Shown here: positions 1 through 10,404 of the stretch, piece by piece | Layout of the letters: every line of letters begins with the position of its first letter | How positions within the stretch are numbered: the stretch's first letter is position 1 | Source of the DNA: Bremia lactucae | Lineage: Eukaryota; Oomycota; Peronosporomycetes; Peronosporales; Peronosporaceae | Direction of reading: 5' to 3' | Length of the DNA: 64,000 nt | Assembly (NCBI RefSeq): GCF_004359215.1 | Contig: NC_090616.1 | Span: forward strand, 1,837,976-1,901,975 | Notes under the pieces: model-generated | Databases searched by the model: none | Told to the model about the DNA's origin: nothing | Seen by the model: only the letters and a program-made list of their open reading frames with translations | Program-made: the position numbers and the translations under genes

Positions 1-3000
1 CGTCATTTGGAAGCTCGCAGTGCTCGTGAATTCGAAGGAGAACGGCAAAGTATTCATCCATTGTTCGTCTAGAGGCTGGACTAGAGCCATCGAGCAAGTC
101 TCCAACCTACAAGACATCGTACAAGAATGAGCAAAGGGAGAGACCTTCAAGATCAAGTTTTTCCGTACCCGACTCAATAAGTCGCACGCAGCCATAATGA
201 TCTCTGCTTGTGGCTTCACTTCATCGTCAAGCATCATGGCTACACTCACGTGCATAATGTTTTCCGTAAGTAATTGTCGTCGAAAGAGCTCGCCAATAAA
301 GGGCACGTTCTGGAGCATGCAATGTCGTCGCCACGAATGGTGCGCCAAGGGATGGCCGTCCATAGATTGACTCCCAGGCTCTTCAAGAAGCGATTCATAG
401 CACTTTGTCAAGAGTATTCGTCGAAAATTTATCGTCTTGGCTCCATTTTTAAATTCTGGCGTTACTTCCGCCATCCCGGAGCACAATTTGGCATACAAAT
501 CGCTAGACCAATAAACAATTAACATGAGAAAATAAGGTCATCGTTTGCGTTCCAAGGCAACAAATACATTACCTTGACTGAGGTTCCGCAATAGCATGGT
601 CGAAAAGCAGCCCTATTATCTCTTGAAGGGTCTGTGCGCAGCTCATTGGGATGCCCACAAACACTTTTAAAATCACGTCCATTGTCTCCGTCGTGACAGT
701 ATCCAACAATCTATTGCCCATTATCCATTCGTCTTGTTAGAATTATAAATCTTTTTTTTTTCTTAAAAAATATATACGTACGTAGCCATTTGGCGCTTGG
801 CGAAAATGGCTTCTTCTACGGGATTCACCGGCTCGATCATTGGAGTGGAGCCATTTGCAAGAGTCGCAGCGGGCGGGCCCGTATAAAGTCCCATGTTCAT
901 GGCCGTAGCGTATTCGGACGGGTTAAAGTAACAGACTAAAGACGCATCGTACGACATGGCGTCGTGCTGGCGACTCTTGTCTTTCTTTGGATTTCTTCCT
1001 TTAAGGTCCCCCAGGACGGCATCTGCTCCAATTGTATCGGCCCACGTAAAGTCTTCGGGCATCATTTCATACAGTGGTTGAAACTNNNNNNNNNNNNNNN
1101 NNNNNNNNNNNNNNNNNNNNNNNNNNNNNNNNNNNNNNNNNNNNNNNNNNNNNNNNNNNNNNNNNNNNNNNNNNNNNNNNNNNNNNNNNNNNNNNNNNNN
1201 NNNNNNNNNNNNNNNNNNNNNNNNNNNNNNNNNNNNNNNNNNNNNNNNNNNNNNNNNNNNNNNNNNNNNNNNNNNNNNNNNNNNNNNNNNNNNNNNNNNN
1301 NNNNNNNNNNNNNNNNNNNNNNNNNNNNNNNNNNNNNNNNNNNNNNNNNNNNNNNNNNNNNNNNNNNNNNNNNNNNNNNNNNNNNNNNNNNNNNNNNNNN
1401 NNNNNNNNNNNNNNNNNNNNNNNNNNNNNNNNNNNNNNNNNNNNNNNNNNNNNNNNNNNNNNNNNNNNNNNNNNNNNNNNNNNNNNNNNNNNNNNNNNNN
1501 NNNNNNNNNNNNNNNNNNNNNNNNNNNNNNNNNNNNNNNNNNNNNNNNNNNNNNNNNNNNNNNNNNNNNNNNNNNNNNNNNNNNNNNNNNNNNNNNNNNN
1601 NNNNNNNNNNNNNNNNNNNNNNNNNNNNNNNNNNNNNNNNNNNNNNNNNNNNNNNNNNNNNNNNNNNNNNNNNNNNNNNNNNNNNNNNNNNNNNNNNNNN
1701 NNNNNNNNNNNNNNNNNNNNNNNNNNNNNNNNNNNNNNNNNNNNNNNNNNNNNNNNNNNNNNNNNNNNNNNNNNNNNNNNNNNNNNNNNNNNNNNNNNNN
1801 NNNNNNNNNNNNNNNNNNNNNNNNNNNGCAGCCATAATGATCTCTGCTTGTGGCTTCACTTCATCGTCAAGCATCATGGCTACACTCACGTGCATAATGT
1901 TTTCCGTAAGTAATTGTCGTCGAAAGAGCTCGCCAATAAAGGGCACGTTCTGGAGCATGCAATGTCGTCGCCACGAATGGTGCGCCAAGGGATGGCCGTC
2001 CATAGATTGACTCCCAGGCTCTTCAAGAAGCGATTCATAGCACTTTGTCAAGAGTATTCGTCGAAAATTTATCGTCTTGGCTCCATTTTTAAATTCTGGC
2101 GTTACTTCCGCCATCCCGGAGCACAATTTGGCATACAAATCGCTAGACCAATAAACAATTAACATGAGAAAATAAGGTCATCGTTTGCGTTCCAAGGCAA
2201 CAAATACATTACCTTGACTGAGGTTCCGCAATAGCATGGTCGAAAAGCAGCCCTATTATCTCTTGAAGGGTCTGTGCGCAGCTCATTGGGATGCCCACAA
2301 ACACTTTTAAAATCACGTCCATTGTCTCCGTCGTGACAGTATCCAACAATCTATTGCCCATTATCCATTCGTCTTGTTAGAATTATAAATCTTTTTTTTT
2401 TCTTAAAAAATATATACGTACGTAGCCATTTGGCGCTTGGCGAAAATGGCTTCTTCTACGGGATTCACCGGCTCGATCATTGGAGTGGAGCCATTTGCAA
2501 GAGTCGCAGCGGGCGGGCCCGTATAAAGTCCCATGTTCATGGCCGTAGCGTATTCGGACGGGTTAAAGTAACAGACTAAAGACGCATCGTACGACATGGC
2601 GTCGTGCTGGCGACTCTTGTCTTTCTTTGGATTTCTTCCTTTAAGGTCCCCCAGGACGGCATCTGCTCCAATTGTATCGGCCCACGTAAAGTCTTCGGGC
2701 ATCATTTCATACAGTGGTTGAAACTAAGCCAAGCACGTGAGGAATCAGTCATATTACGTTTAACAAAACAATACTTTGCCACGCACCTTCAAAAGGTTTG
2801 CTATCGAATACACGCGTCGACCTTTCACTCGGTTGCCAATTTTCTGTACCCATTCTCTTATCAGCTCAAATGGATACAAACAAAAATATCCCAATCTAAA
2901 ATCCCTACTTTTAACGGAATCAGATTCTTTACAACATCCGAAATACTTTTTAGCACTTGATCGCAAATGGGTTGAAACTGCACCGTCACAAATTAGTTGG

Positions 3001-3477
3001 AATACCACCTTTTTACTATGGGTACACACGCTGTCATACCGCGAGTAAGTACTCTTTCGAGTAAATCAATCGATCATGCACCGGCGAATATCCCTCCTGC
3101 AATGCACCCACGTAGGACGTCGTCAGTCATTTCCACACTGCCGATCCGTTTTCCACTCGTACGTAAGAAATGGCTTCTCCTTTCTCATCTAAAGCCATGT
3201 TAAATTCACCAGCGCGTTCTAATGTCGTCTTGCTATGACTTGATAGCATAACTGGTGCAACCTCAACTTCTTTGACGGTATTGGCTGCACCAGTGAGCCC
3301 AGTGGCCTTCACGGGAGACACTGCGGCTAAAGATTTATTTAAAAAAGCTAGTGGCGCCGACGATCTGTGGTTATAAGTACGGAAGTAGGGTTATATTCGG
3401 GAATCCAAGCAAGAAAAGCAACAGAATTAAACGCACGGTGGGACCCACTCGCCCGCGTTCGGGTTGAGTGTGGACAT
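1..3477 (-). CDS. eIF4G-like translation initiation scaffold (PAM2, two eIF4E-binding-like motifs, MIF4G), 3' part beyond window
   Basis: Cap-dependent translation scaffold expected to bridge eIF4E, eIF4A and poly(A)-binding protein in the cytoplasm. My model reads exons 3477-3437, 3364-3163, 3096-3040, 2977-2909, 2843-2787, 2723-2422, 2350-2213, 2142 onward (its left copy is 502-169) and 106-1, all with GT-AG introns and one continuous frame of about 435 residues. The start ATG at 3477 opens STLNPNAGEWVPP, a PAM2-like motif with Trp in place of Phe. Two exons then end in YSKEYLLA and YSIANLLK, each followed by an exon starting FQP, which matches the YxxxxL-phi eIF4E-binding pattern. The MIF4G part holds TLQEIIGLLFDHAIAEP, DLYAKLCSGMAEVTPEF and FIGELFRRQLLTENIM. 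The N gap and the 898-bp duplication interrupt the locus, so the order of the two halves is inferred. It could be a paralogue (eIFiso4G-like) rather than the main eIF4G. Confidence 0.75.
188..1085. repeat. 898-bp direct repeat, left copy (eIF4G exons)
   Basis: This block is repeated at 1828-2725 with an offset of exactly 1640 bases and no difference that I could find by eye. It holds MIF4G exons equivalent to 502-169, 710-573 and 1083-782 on the minus strand. Both copies touch the N gap 1086-1827, so a contig-end duplication is at least as likely as a true tandem duplication. Confidence 0.9.
1086..1827. other. assembly gap (N)
   Basis: A run of N. Reading frames drawn through it are not real. 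Confidence 0.99.
1828..2725. repeat. 898-bp direct repeat, right copy (eIF4G exons)
   Basis: Same sequence as 188-1085. This copy is continuous on its right with the upstream exons of the eIF4G-like gene (2787-3477), while the left copy is continuous with the downstream exons (1-169). Collapsing the two copies would restore a single gene. Confidence 0.9.
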
Positions 3478-4788
3478 GCGGCGGGGATGGAGCTGCGCGT
3501 GTCAACTGGTTTGGTACAAAAGGCATCTGAATGTAGAGGCAATCGAACGATTGGTTAATATTGGCCACCCGCTGACTTGAAAAAAATTGCGATTTGCACT
3601 AACGTTATGGTTACTTGAGGAAGGGTCAATGCTTGCATGAACTTTCACATTTAAATGCGTCTTTATCAAGGAATGACGCATTTATTAGCGCGTTTGCAAG
3701 GTAGCTGCGATGCTTGCTCTGTGGTGGTAGATCTGTGTCGACGTTTTAAAAAGGCAAAAAAACAAAAGATGTCGAAGAATTATTCGTTAGCTCTATACTC
3801 GTATATTTGTAGCAAGCGCCTAGCAAAGAAACAATTTAAGGCTTAAATTCATTACTCAAAGCTTGCGCAAAAAAAATAGTGGCAGCATAAATATAACACA
3901 TCACAGTTGGACGCTATCGTCTATTGACAACTTTAATCAAAGTTAGGTGGAAAGTATATTGAATTAACATTAATGCGGATATCGTCCATACGTAAGAAAA
4001 ACAGTGTCGCACTTGTGCTTTAGCCGTAATCCGATCGAAGCACTAGCTCCGACAATAGTAATCAAAAGAATTTAAATTAAAGCTAAGACAGAATTGATTT
4101 AGGTTTCTAAAGGATCGTATTTAAAAAAATTTACGCGAATTTACATTAAAAATAGCTTTTAATGAAAGTTGTTTATAAATACTTTGTTTAAAATTTTTCC
4201 TTTTTTCCTTTTTATTATTATTTGGCGTTTTTTATAAAAAAATCCACATATACGGCAAATTAATGCGGAGGAGACTATAGAATAACATCGAAAGGTAGCA
4301 GCTACCTTTCAATGTTATTCTATAGTCTCCTCTCCACTGTCATGTAAGCCACATAAACCCATCGTCAAACATATTCTTGTGTGCACGCTCAAAACGTATG
4401 TTGCTTTCTAGCTTTGTCACAAACAGCATATATATTTGGTGCGCTTAAAGCCTTACGAGTCATATGGACTTTATTCTTATGGCTAGTATAAAATCAATGG
4501 AGAATAATTCATACTATGCATAGAATATTCCGCATTGAAAGACTTCGTAACTGCTGTGCAGAGTGCCACAGAGGACACGCTGGAATTGGGGCATATAACA
4601 CTTTAAAACCAGGTGCTCTTGAAAAGGTAAATGCAAAACTTAGAAATACATTACACGGCTGTAACCTGCTGCGCTTTGATTCGTCACGTATGCCTCTCCT
4701 GTGCACGCAGCCAGCATCATAAATAGTCGATGTGCTAGCATTCGCCGCATTCCATGAATTGCGCTGCATCCCAATACCTGACGTCACT
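3478..4788. other. AT-rich intergenic stretch upstream of the eIF4G-like gene
   Basis: No convincing gene. Short frames on either strand have no recognisable motif. The only clear structure is the palindrome at 4268-4332. The 5' leader and promoter of the eIF4G-like gene should lie at its left end, but I recognise no core promoter element. Confidence 0.5.
4268..4332. repeat. near-perfect 65-bp palindrome
   Basis: Two 32-base arms meet at base 4300 with a single mismatch. The arm starts GAGGAGACTATAGAATAACA and ends in the mirrored TATAGTCTCCTC. There is no loop beyond one base, so the DNA or RNA could form a long hairpin. It lies in an AT-rich intergenic stretch. It could be a small foldback element or an inverted-duplication scar. 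Confidence 0.9.
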
Positions 4789-5607
4789 TCAACACTCCGT
4801 CTGGAGATTTCTTTGAAACACTACTACTCTCAATGTTGTTTTACTTAAGTGCGAGCCTCGACCGTGCCTGTTGTCGGTCATACTAATGATCCGTCCACAA
4901 CCAGGGTCATCACCCCCCCCCGTAGTACATACACACGCATGTGGACACCTCAGAGTGTTTATCAGATCGCCATCTACTGAACAAAAGGTAGGCATCATAA
5001 ATGATCGATGCTGCCGATTATTACATGGCTCGTATTTCTGAGCTACGCTATTCCCCAGGATGATATCAGTTTTGCCATCCAATTCAATGAAATTATCCTT
5101 TAACGGTGTACCCTTTAACGTGTATTGGACACCAACTACACGTTTCTTTACTATTCAAGATGCGCCAGTTGCTAAACGCTTTATCATCCTCGTAAGAGGT
5201 ATATCGCGCCTACGATCTACTAGTGTTCGTAATTGTATAAAGTTGTTCAACTTTCCACAATTGACTAGGGAACGAAGTAGAAAATCCTTTTTCGTTTCGA
5301 ATTGCAAGGTGATGAGAATATCTTCATCACCAGGGGGCAGTAACGAAAAGTGATATGTGTTGGGAAAAAATCTCGTCACGATACCTCCCAAATTTCCTGT
5401 TGTTGCAGGAGCAATAGGGCACTCCGCACCTATTGATCCCGACCATTTGTTGACGATCCGCCTCGCCGCTGTAAATTTCCAGCATGTCGGACCCAACATA
5501 GTCTGGTCATATGCTGCGGAAGGCATTAGGAAAGACTGAGCAAAAGCCGACGTTCTCAGCTGCTCCTTGCGAGAAGCGATCGTTTTGCTTAAAACTGAGC
5601 AATGCAC
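4789..5607 (-). pseudogene. retroelement aspartic protease region remnant (e0)
   Basis: Frames at 5607-5155 and 5082-4789 carry LLPPGDEDILITLQFETKK and LTRMIKRLATGAS. They correspond to the protease region of e6 at 44161-43889 (APGDG..., MTVRLATGAS). The segment after 5082 matches the downstream protease tail, including VDGDLINTLRCPHACVCTT, which resembles SDGHLMNVLERPQACGCTT in e8. In the family this region matures the Gag-Pol polyprotein. The active-site Asp position reads VNCGKLNNF, so the DSGA-type motif is lost. Confidence 0.65.
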
Positions 5608-5997
5608 TACATAGTGTACTTTTTTTTAACAGTGACTACAGCGTTGCAATCGCTTGTAATTTGAAGATGTGGGGTTTCTTTCTCGCTCCTAATATATTAG
5701 AGGTCGATTGGTTTCGGGATCCTCGAATACTCGCGTCCCAGTAGACGATATGAACCCGAATGGACGAAAAATAATGCCTGTTTCAGACTGTAATCTTTTG
5801 TTTCACTATGGAAATCGCTTGATCAAACGGTGTCTCTAATTCGAAGCGAAACAGGCGGGTTTCGACAGGACCATCCGCAAGATTGTTCACCTATCGGCTG
5901 ACATACGGTACAGCTCACAAGGTATCGTGAGTGCTGGGCGTAAGCGTAAATGTCACGCTTACCTTGCTTCATAATACAGTTGCTTTGCTCGAGAGCC

Positions 5998-6186
5998 CTA
6001 AATTCGGCTCAAACTTTTGTCTAAGCCGGGTTTCAAAGACCACATACAACACAAAAACAAATGGGTGGTGAAGCTTGAGCCGATAAGACCCAATATTTTT
6101 TTTCGTCCAGCCAAGCTGAACATGCCGAACTTCACTTTCGTCGCACCATCCTCGATATAGTGAGCTTGCTTAGTTCGACGAACCAT
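5998..6186 (-). pseudogene. gag fragment (e0)
   Basis: A 62-residue frame that includes TKQAHYIEDGATKVKFGMF and SLKPGLDKSLSRI. It lines up loosely with the Gag capsid region of e8 around 57390-57600 (DAIGARQHRRRA..., LKARLKQMFEPP). It is only a fragment, recognised mainly by position next to the protease remnant. Confidence 0.45.
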
Positions 6187-6878
6187 CGCTATAAGGAGTC
6201 ACTTTAATTGCCTTGAACTCAAAGACACTAACTTTGAAGCTTTCAGGTCGACGCGCATGAGACGGCCCGGCAACGGCATGTGAATGCTGCTGTCTCAACA
6301 GTGCTAACTGTTAAGCACCTATTCCTCTCACCTTACCTTTCATGAACCTTGCGGAGGAATCAAGTTACTTTATTTTGGGTCCACGTTAAAAGAACTCGGC
6401 GATAGCCAGACGTTGACATTCTCTTTGCAAAAACATTACTGCGCAAACGTCTGGTCCGTCTACATTCGAACTCGTACGCTCACCCGAGTTCCATTCGAGG
6501 TCCTCCAAAAGAGCGAATCCATCTGGCATTATGTGGAAGCCTTCACGCGGGCGTAAAAGATTCCCTTCCTTTTCATTTAATATGTGTGGTCAGGAAACGA
6601 CCACGAAGTGCTACCAGGTAAAACGGGGTACATTTCGCTCATTCTATTTTGCATGAGAAAAACGACACTTGTCCCATTTTAAAATGTGTTAAGTTCCGTG
6701 AAGCTGCACAGTATTTATTGTATAACTTCTAAGAAATGTTTATTGTTGAGAATTGATTTGTTTGCGTTCAAAATAATATTTGTTCGTACAAGTCTTCTAT
6801 TCTAGTAAAGCATCAAAATGAGCATTTGTCTCGGCTAGCAAAGCTTTTTAGTCGTGAATTCCATCTTTCTTACGTAAA

Positions 6879-7010
6879 TCAACAACCGTGATACCTCGCA
6901 GAAATAGCGTAGAACCACTCGACATGCCCCACTCGGTGGACCTTATCAATAGTCTTGTCAAATGCTCTTTCCAGATCCCAGTCAATATCATATTGTTCAA
7001 GCAGATACAT
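6879..7010 (-). pseudogene. C-terminal end of an ankyrin-like gene, cut off by an LTR
   Basis: Read on minus from 7010: MYLLEQYDIDWDLERAF, then VGHVEWFYAISARYHGC and a TGA stop at 6881-6879. This matches the C-terminus of the intact paralogue at 46176-47000 (MYLLEIDDIDWDLKRAY, LGLVEWIYALSSMYND). The frame stops exactly at the LTR that starts at 7011. The rest of the gene lies at 18046-18725, beyond about 11 kb of inserted sequence. The flank at 6700-6878 also matches the 3' flank of the 46-kb paralogue. Confidence 0.85.
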
Positions 7011-7114
7011 TGTAACGGGGTGTAGCGTTACATGAAATTAACAATAAAAGATTGTTAATTAATATTATCCAAAAGGTAGATAATATTTGGAGGAAATTAC
7101 TTTAAATAGTAATT
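7011..7114 (+). repeat. LTR type B, 5' end
   Basis: Begins TGTAACGGGGTGTAGCGTTA and is the same sequence class as the e8 3' LTR at 63892 and the reverse of 45680-45600. It is preceded by TACAT (7006-7010). The matching LTR end CCCCGTTACA at 18036-18045 is followed by TACAT (18046-18050), a 5-bp target-site duplication. The LTR runs into the gap at 7115. Confidence 0.85.
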
Positions 7115-7214
7115 NNNNNNNNNNNNNNNNNNNNNNNNNNNNNNNNNNNNNNNNNNNNNNNNNNNNNNNNNNNNNNNNNNNNNNNNNNNNNNNNNNNNNN
7201 NNNNNNNNNNNNNN
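7115..7214. other. assembly gap (N)
   Basis: Run of 100 N, a typical scaffold-join size. Confidence 0.99.
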
Positions 7215-8455
7215 GCTTGAAGATGAGAAATTTTGCAAAGATTATAAATAATGCTTCTCGTACAGTTATTTAGACTTTCCTGTGTGCACTTAGTACGGGA
7301 GAAGATACTTTAAACATCGAATGCTTGTCACTGTGGTTAGGAGCTACAAAGCACTTCTTCGCAATTAAGCATGCAAGCGATAATTAAGTCGGCGTAATCC
7401 GCTCAAGGCTGTAACGTTTTACGACTAGCCGTTGCTGCGTGAATGTATCGAACGCAAAGGACATTGCCGCTCTAGATTTTCAGTTAATTTTAATGATTGA
7501 CTTCGAGGTAGTCCAGGTATTACTAAGGTGACTTGTGTTAGACACGATAAATAAATGCATGCTATGTATGTAACGGCGCGGTCGTCACATACTTATTATT
7601 ACCAACAAGAGGATTAACAAAGCGCATGAATAACTAAAGGTCCTCTTTATATATTTGATTGTTGTCCACTATTACCGTACTTTGTTTATTGATGGCTTGA
7701 GCTTAACTCTCTTGGTCGATTTTTTTAAGTGTAAATCAATCTTTCAGAGAACTATTGTGTGATTTGCCATATATATCTGTATTGATTTATGGTTTGCGAT
7801 GTACCTTGATTAGTTTGTATTAATGAGTACTAGTCCATGGTGCCCCATTGAAAGATCAGTCAATGCAAATATTATTTCAAATTTATAAGTTAGTGCTCTG
7901 ACCAATCTGCTTTACTTTGCTGTTTAGATCGGCTGTAGAGAGTGTGAGCTCAAGTCCGTTAATAAGCAGATTGACGCGTGATAGTGGGCAACACATGGAA
8001 TTTGTAAAGGGGCACCTTTAGTTATTCATGCTCTTTGTTTATCCTCTTGTAGGTAATAATAAGTATGTGACGACCGCCCCGTTTCATACATAACATGCAT
8101 TTCTTTATCGTGTCTATTTATAGTACAAGTCACTTTGGTGATACCTGGACTACCTCGAAGTCATCATCAAATTTTAATGGAAATCTAGAGCGGCAATGTC
8201 CTTTGCGTTCGATACATTCACGCAGCAATGGCTAGTCGTAAACCGTTACGGCCTTGAGCGGATTACGCCGACTTAATTATCGCTTGCATTCTTAATTGCG
8301 AAGAAGAGCTTTGTAGCTCCTAACCTCAGTGACAAGCACTCGATGTTTAAAGTATCTTCTCCCGTACTAAGTGCATACAGGAAAGTCTAAATAATTGTAC
8401 GAGAAGCACTATTTTTAATCTTTGCAAAACTTCTCGTCTTCAAGCTATGTCGTTC
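7215..8455. repeat. inverted repeat of lipase-upstream sequence
   Basis: The left part (about 7215-7640) reappears in reverse complement at about 8030-8455 with scattered differences. The forward form also occurs at about 15965-16270. A stub of LTR type A in minus orientation sits near 7780-7848. No gene is visible. The arms belong to the segmental duplications that carry the lipase copies. Confidence 0.75.
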
Positions 8456-9285
8456 ATAGAGCCTTTTGCGCGTCTCTCTTTTATGATTGCAATAAAATAG
8501 CAGTCGGATGAACAGACGTTTTTGGTCAGCTAATATTGGCGAGTGCCCTCTTTCGAGTTATAGCTGTCGTATCGCCTTAGCGTTAGCAATATTGTTGAGT
8601 ATTAGAGGGAGACAAACAGCTTTTCGTTGATGATTTTGTGTATTTTCATGCAGTAAGTTGCTTATTATTTATTGCGTGCTTATGCGGAAGTCATGAATGC
8701 ATCATGGCATGATGTAATCGCCTGATGCCAGACAATTTGAAGCTTTGGCAACAGGGTATCAGTTCCGTTCATAATGTCTCCAGTACACTGCGATTTGACG
8801 TACTACTGTTAGTCATGCTCGTCCTTAGCGCTAATAGATTGATGATGTAACTTTTCTGTAAACACTACGTCGAACACGTGACGCTATATTTTTCTAAGAT
8901 TTTTCCAATCAAACGACAAAAGTTGGATGTACTTTTTAATACAAGTAGGAATTTTTTGAAACATTGACTTGAAAAGCGGGATAGCGTCATGTGAGATAGT
9001 GAAGGTCGAATCACTGAAAGCAAATTATATTTACGGCCACGTCTTAGAAACATGACCGATAATGCCATTTGCCGATCATAATAGTTAATAGCTCCATCTG
9101 TTGTTTACAGGCCAAGCTGTGAGTCTACAGCGGATGTTCCCATGGACAAGAATTTTTAAGACGCAAGCATCCTTTACATTAGATTGATTTCTAATTGCCG
9201 TGGAAGCAATTACCACGCTTGTCTACCACCAAAAAGTTGGCCACTTTGTTAACCACTTGTCAATTCTCTTCGTTTCGACGTTGTA
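8456..9285. other. upstream region of lipase copy A
   Basis: No gene seen. The sequence recurs in reverse complement upstream of lipase B (10405-11265) and lipase C (15112-15960) with substitutions and small indels. The promoter of the lipase family must therefore be copied along with the genes. I could not identify a core promoter motif with confidence. Confidence 0.6.
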
Positions 9286-9947
9286 ATGTTGACACTCTTC
9301 TCCTTTGCACTCTTGGCACTATCCATTGTTTTACCCGCGCATGCATCAAACCGATTCCCTATCATCCTGGTCCATGGATTTACCGGATGGGGTCGCGACG
9401 AGCTTAACGGTTTTCGCTATTGGGGCGGACTCCAGGGAGACTTTGAAACCAAGCTCAACGATCAAGGATACACTGTCTACACTGCTGCCGTTGGTCCCTT
9501 TTCCAGCAATTGGGATCGTGCATGTGAGCTTTATGCTGTTATTAAAGGCGGTCAAGTCGACTACGGCCAGATACACTCGACGACTTACAATCATTTTCGC
9601 TTTGGACGCAACTACACCGGATTGTATCCCCAGTGGGGCACAACCAACTCAGATGGCTCCATCAACAAGGTCCACCTTGTAGGGCACAGCATGGGTGGCC
9701 AGACCATTCGAATGCTCGCTCAAATGCTTGCTTATGGCACCACTGGTGCTCCCACTGTAGAGGACCGGTTGTCCCATCCGCTATTCAAAGGAGGAAAGAA
9801 ATGGGTGCACTCGATCACGACCATTTCAACGCCCAATCAAGGCACGACCTTGAGTGATGGCTTCTCGGTGATTGGAAACAGTGTCAAGAACCTCGCTGCA
9901 GGTTTGGCGAATGTCATGGGTCTTGTCGGAGATAGTGTCTCATTGAT
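9286..9947 (+). CDS. secreted lipase copy A, 3' end lost in gap
   Basis: Triacylglycerol lipase with alpha/beta-hydrolase fold, predicted to be secreted. Residues 1-20 form a signal peptide (MLTLFSFALLALSIVLPAHA). Then come HGFTGWGRDELNGFRYWGG and VGHSMGG, which holds the nucleophile Ser135. These are hallmarks of bacterial lipase family I.5 (Geobacillus L1/P1) and the related staphylococcal lipases. Zinc ligands known in that family align with Asp77, His97 and His103. The frame runs open for about 220 codons to the gap at 9948. The downstream half, with the catalytic Asp and His, is not present here but can be seen in copies C and D. After the gap comes copy B in the opposite orientation, so this ORF must not be joined to it. 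Confidence 0.85.
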
Positions 9948-10088
9948 NNNNNNNNNNNNNNNNNNNNNNNNNNNNNNNNNNNNNNNNNNNNNNNNNNNNN
10001 NNNNNNNNNNNNNNNNNNNNNNNNNNNNNNNNNNNNNNNNNNNNNNNNNNNNNNNNNNNNNNNNNNNNNNNNNNNNNNNNNNNNNNNN
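9948..10088. other. assembly gap (N) between inverted lipase copies
   Basis: Run of N at the centre of a roughly 2-kb inverted repeat. Copies A and B face each other across it. Confidence 0.99.
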
Positions 10089-10404
10089 AGCGAAAATGAT
10101 TGTAAGTCGTCGAGTGTTTCTGGCCGTAGTCGACTTGACCGCCTTTAATAACAGCATAAAGCTCACATGCACGATCCCAATTGCTGGAAAAGGGACCAAC
10201 GGCAGCAGTGTAGACAGTGTATCCTTGATCGTTGAGCTTGGTTTCAAAGTCTCCCTGGAGTCCGCCCCAATAGCGAAAACCGTTAAGCTCGTCGCGACCC
10301 CATCCGGTAAATCCATGGACCAGGATGATAGGGAATCGGTTTGATGCATGTGCGGGTACAGCAATGGATAGTGCCAAGAGTGCAAAGGAGAAGAGTGTCA
10401 ACAT
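10089..10404 (-). CDS. secreted lipase copy B, N-terminal part only
   Basis: Starts at ATG 10404 with the same signal peptide as copy A (two differences at residues 15-16) and continues through GFTGWGRDELNGFRYWGG to about residue 105 (STTYNHFR), where the gap begins. It matches the first third of copies A and C almost perfectly. The catalytic serine and everything after it are missing in the gap. Whether a full gene exists here cannot be told. Confidence 0.8.

Larger units (their letters stand above)
4789..6625 (-). mobile_element. decayed Ty3/gypsy element e0 (gag and protease remnants)
   Basis: Minus-strand fragments match the e6 and e8 elements in this window: a gag piece at 6186-5998, then a protease piece at 5607-4789. 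To the right, bases 6603-6617 read AAGTGCTACCAGGT followed by AAAACGGGG. This resembles the primer-binding site plus LTR junction seen at 56293-56312, so the 5' LTR was on the right. RT, RNase H and integrase are missing. Many stops and frameshifts show it is dead. Confidence 0.7.

Noticed and set aside
964..2165. Three long frames that cross the N gap 1086-1827
   Set aside because: They exist only because N does not create stops. The real content is the minus-strand eIF4G exon set.
9305..9857. Overlapping frames of 70-125 codons within lipase copy A and equivalents in B and C
   Set aside because: They are shadow frames of a well-supported lipase gene and simply repeat with every copy.
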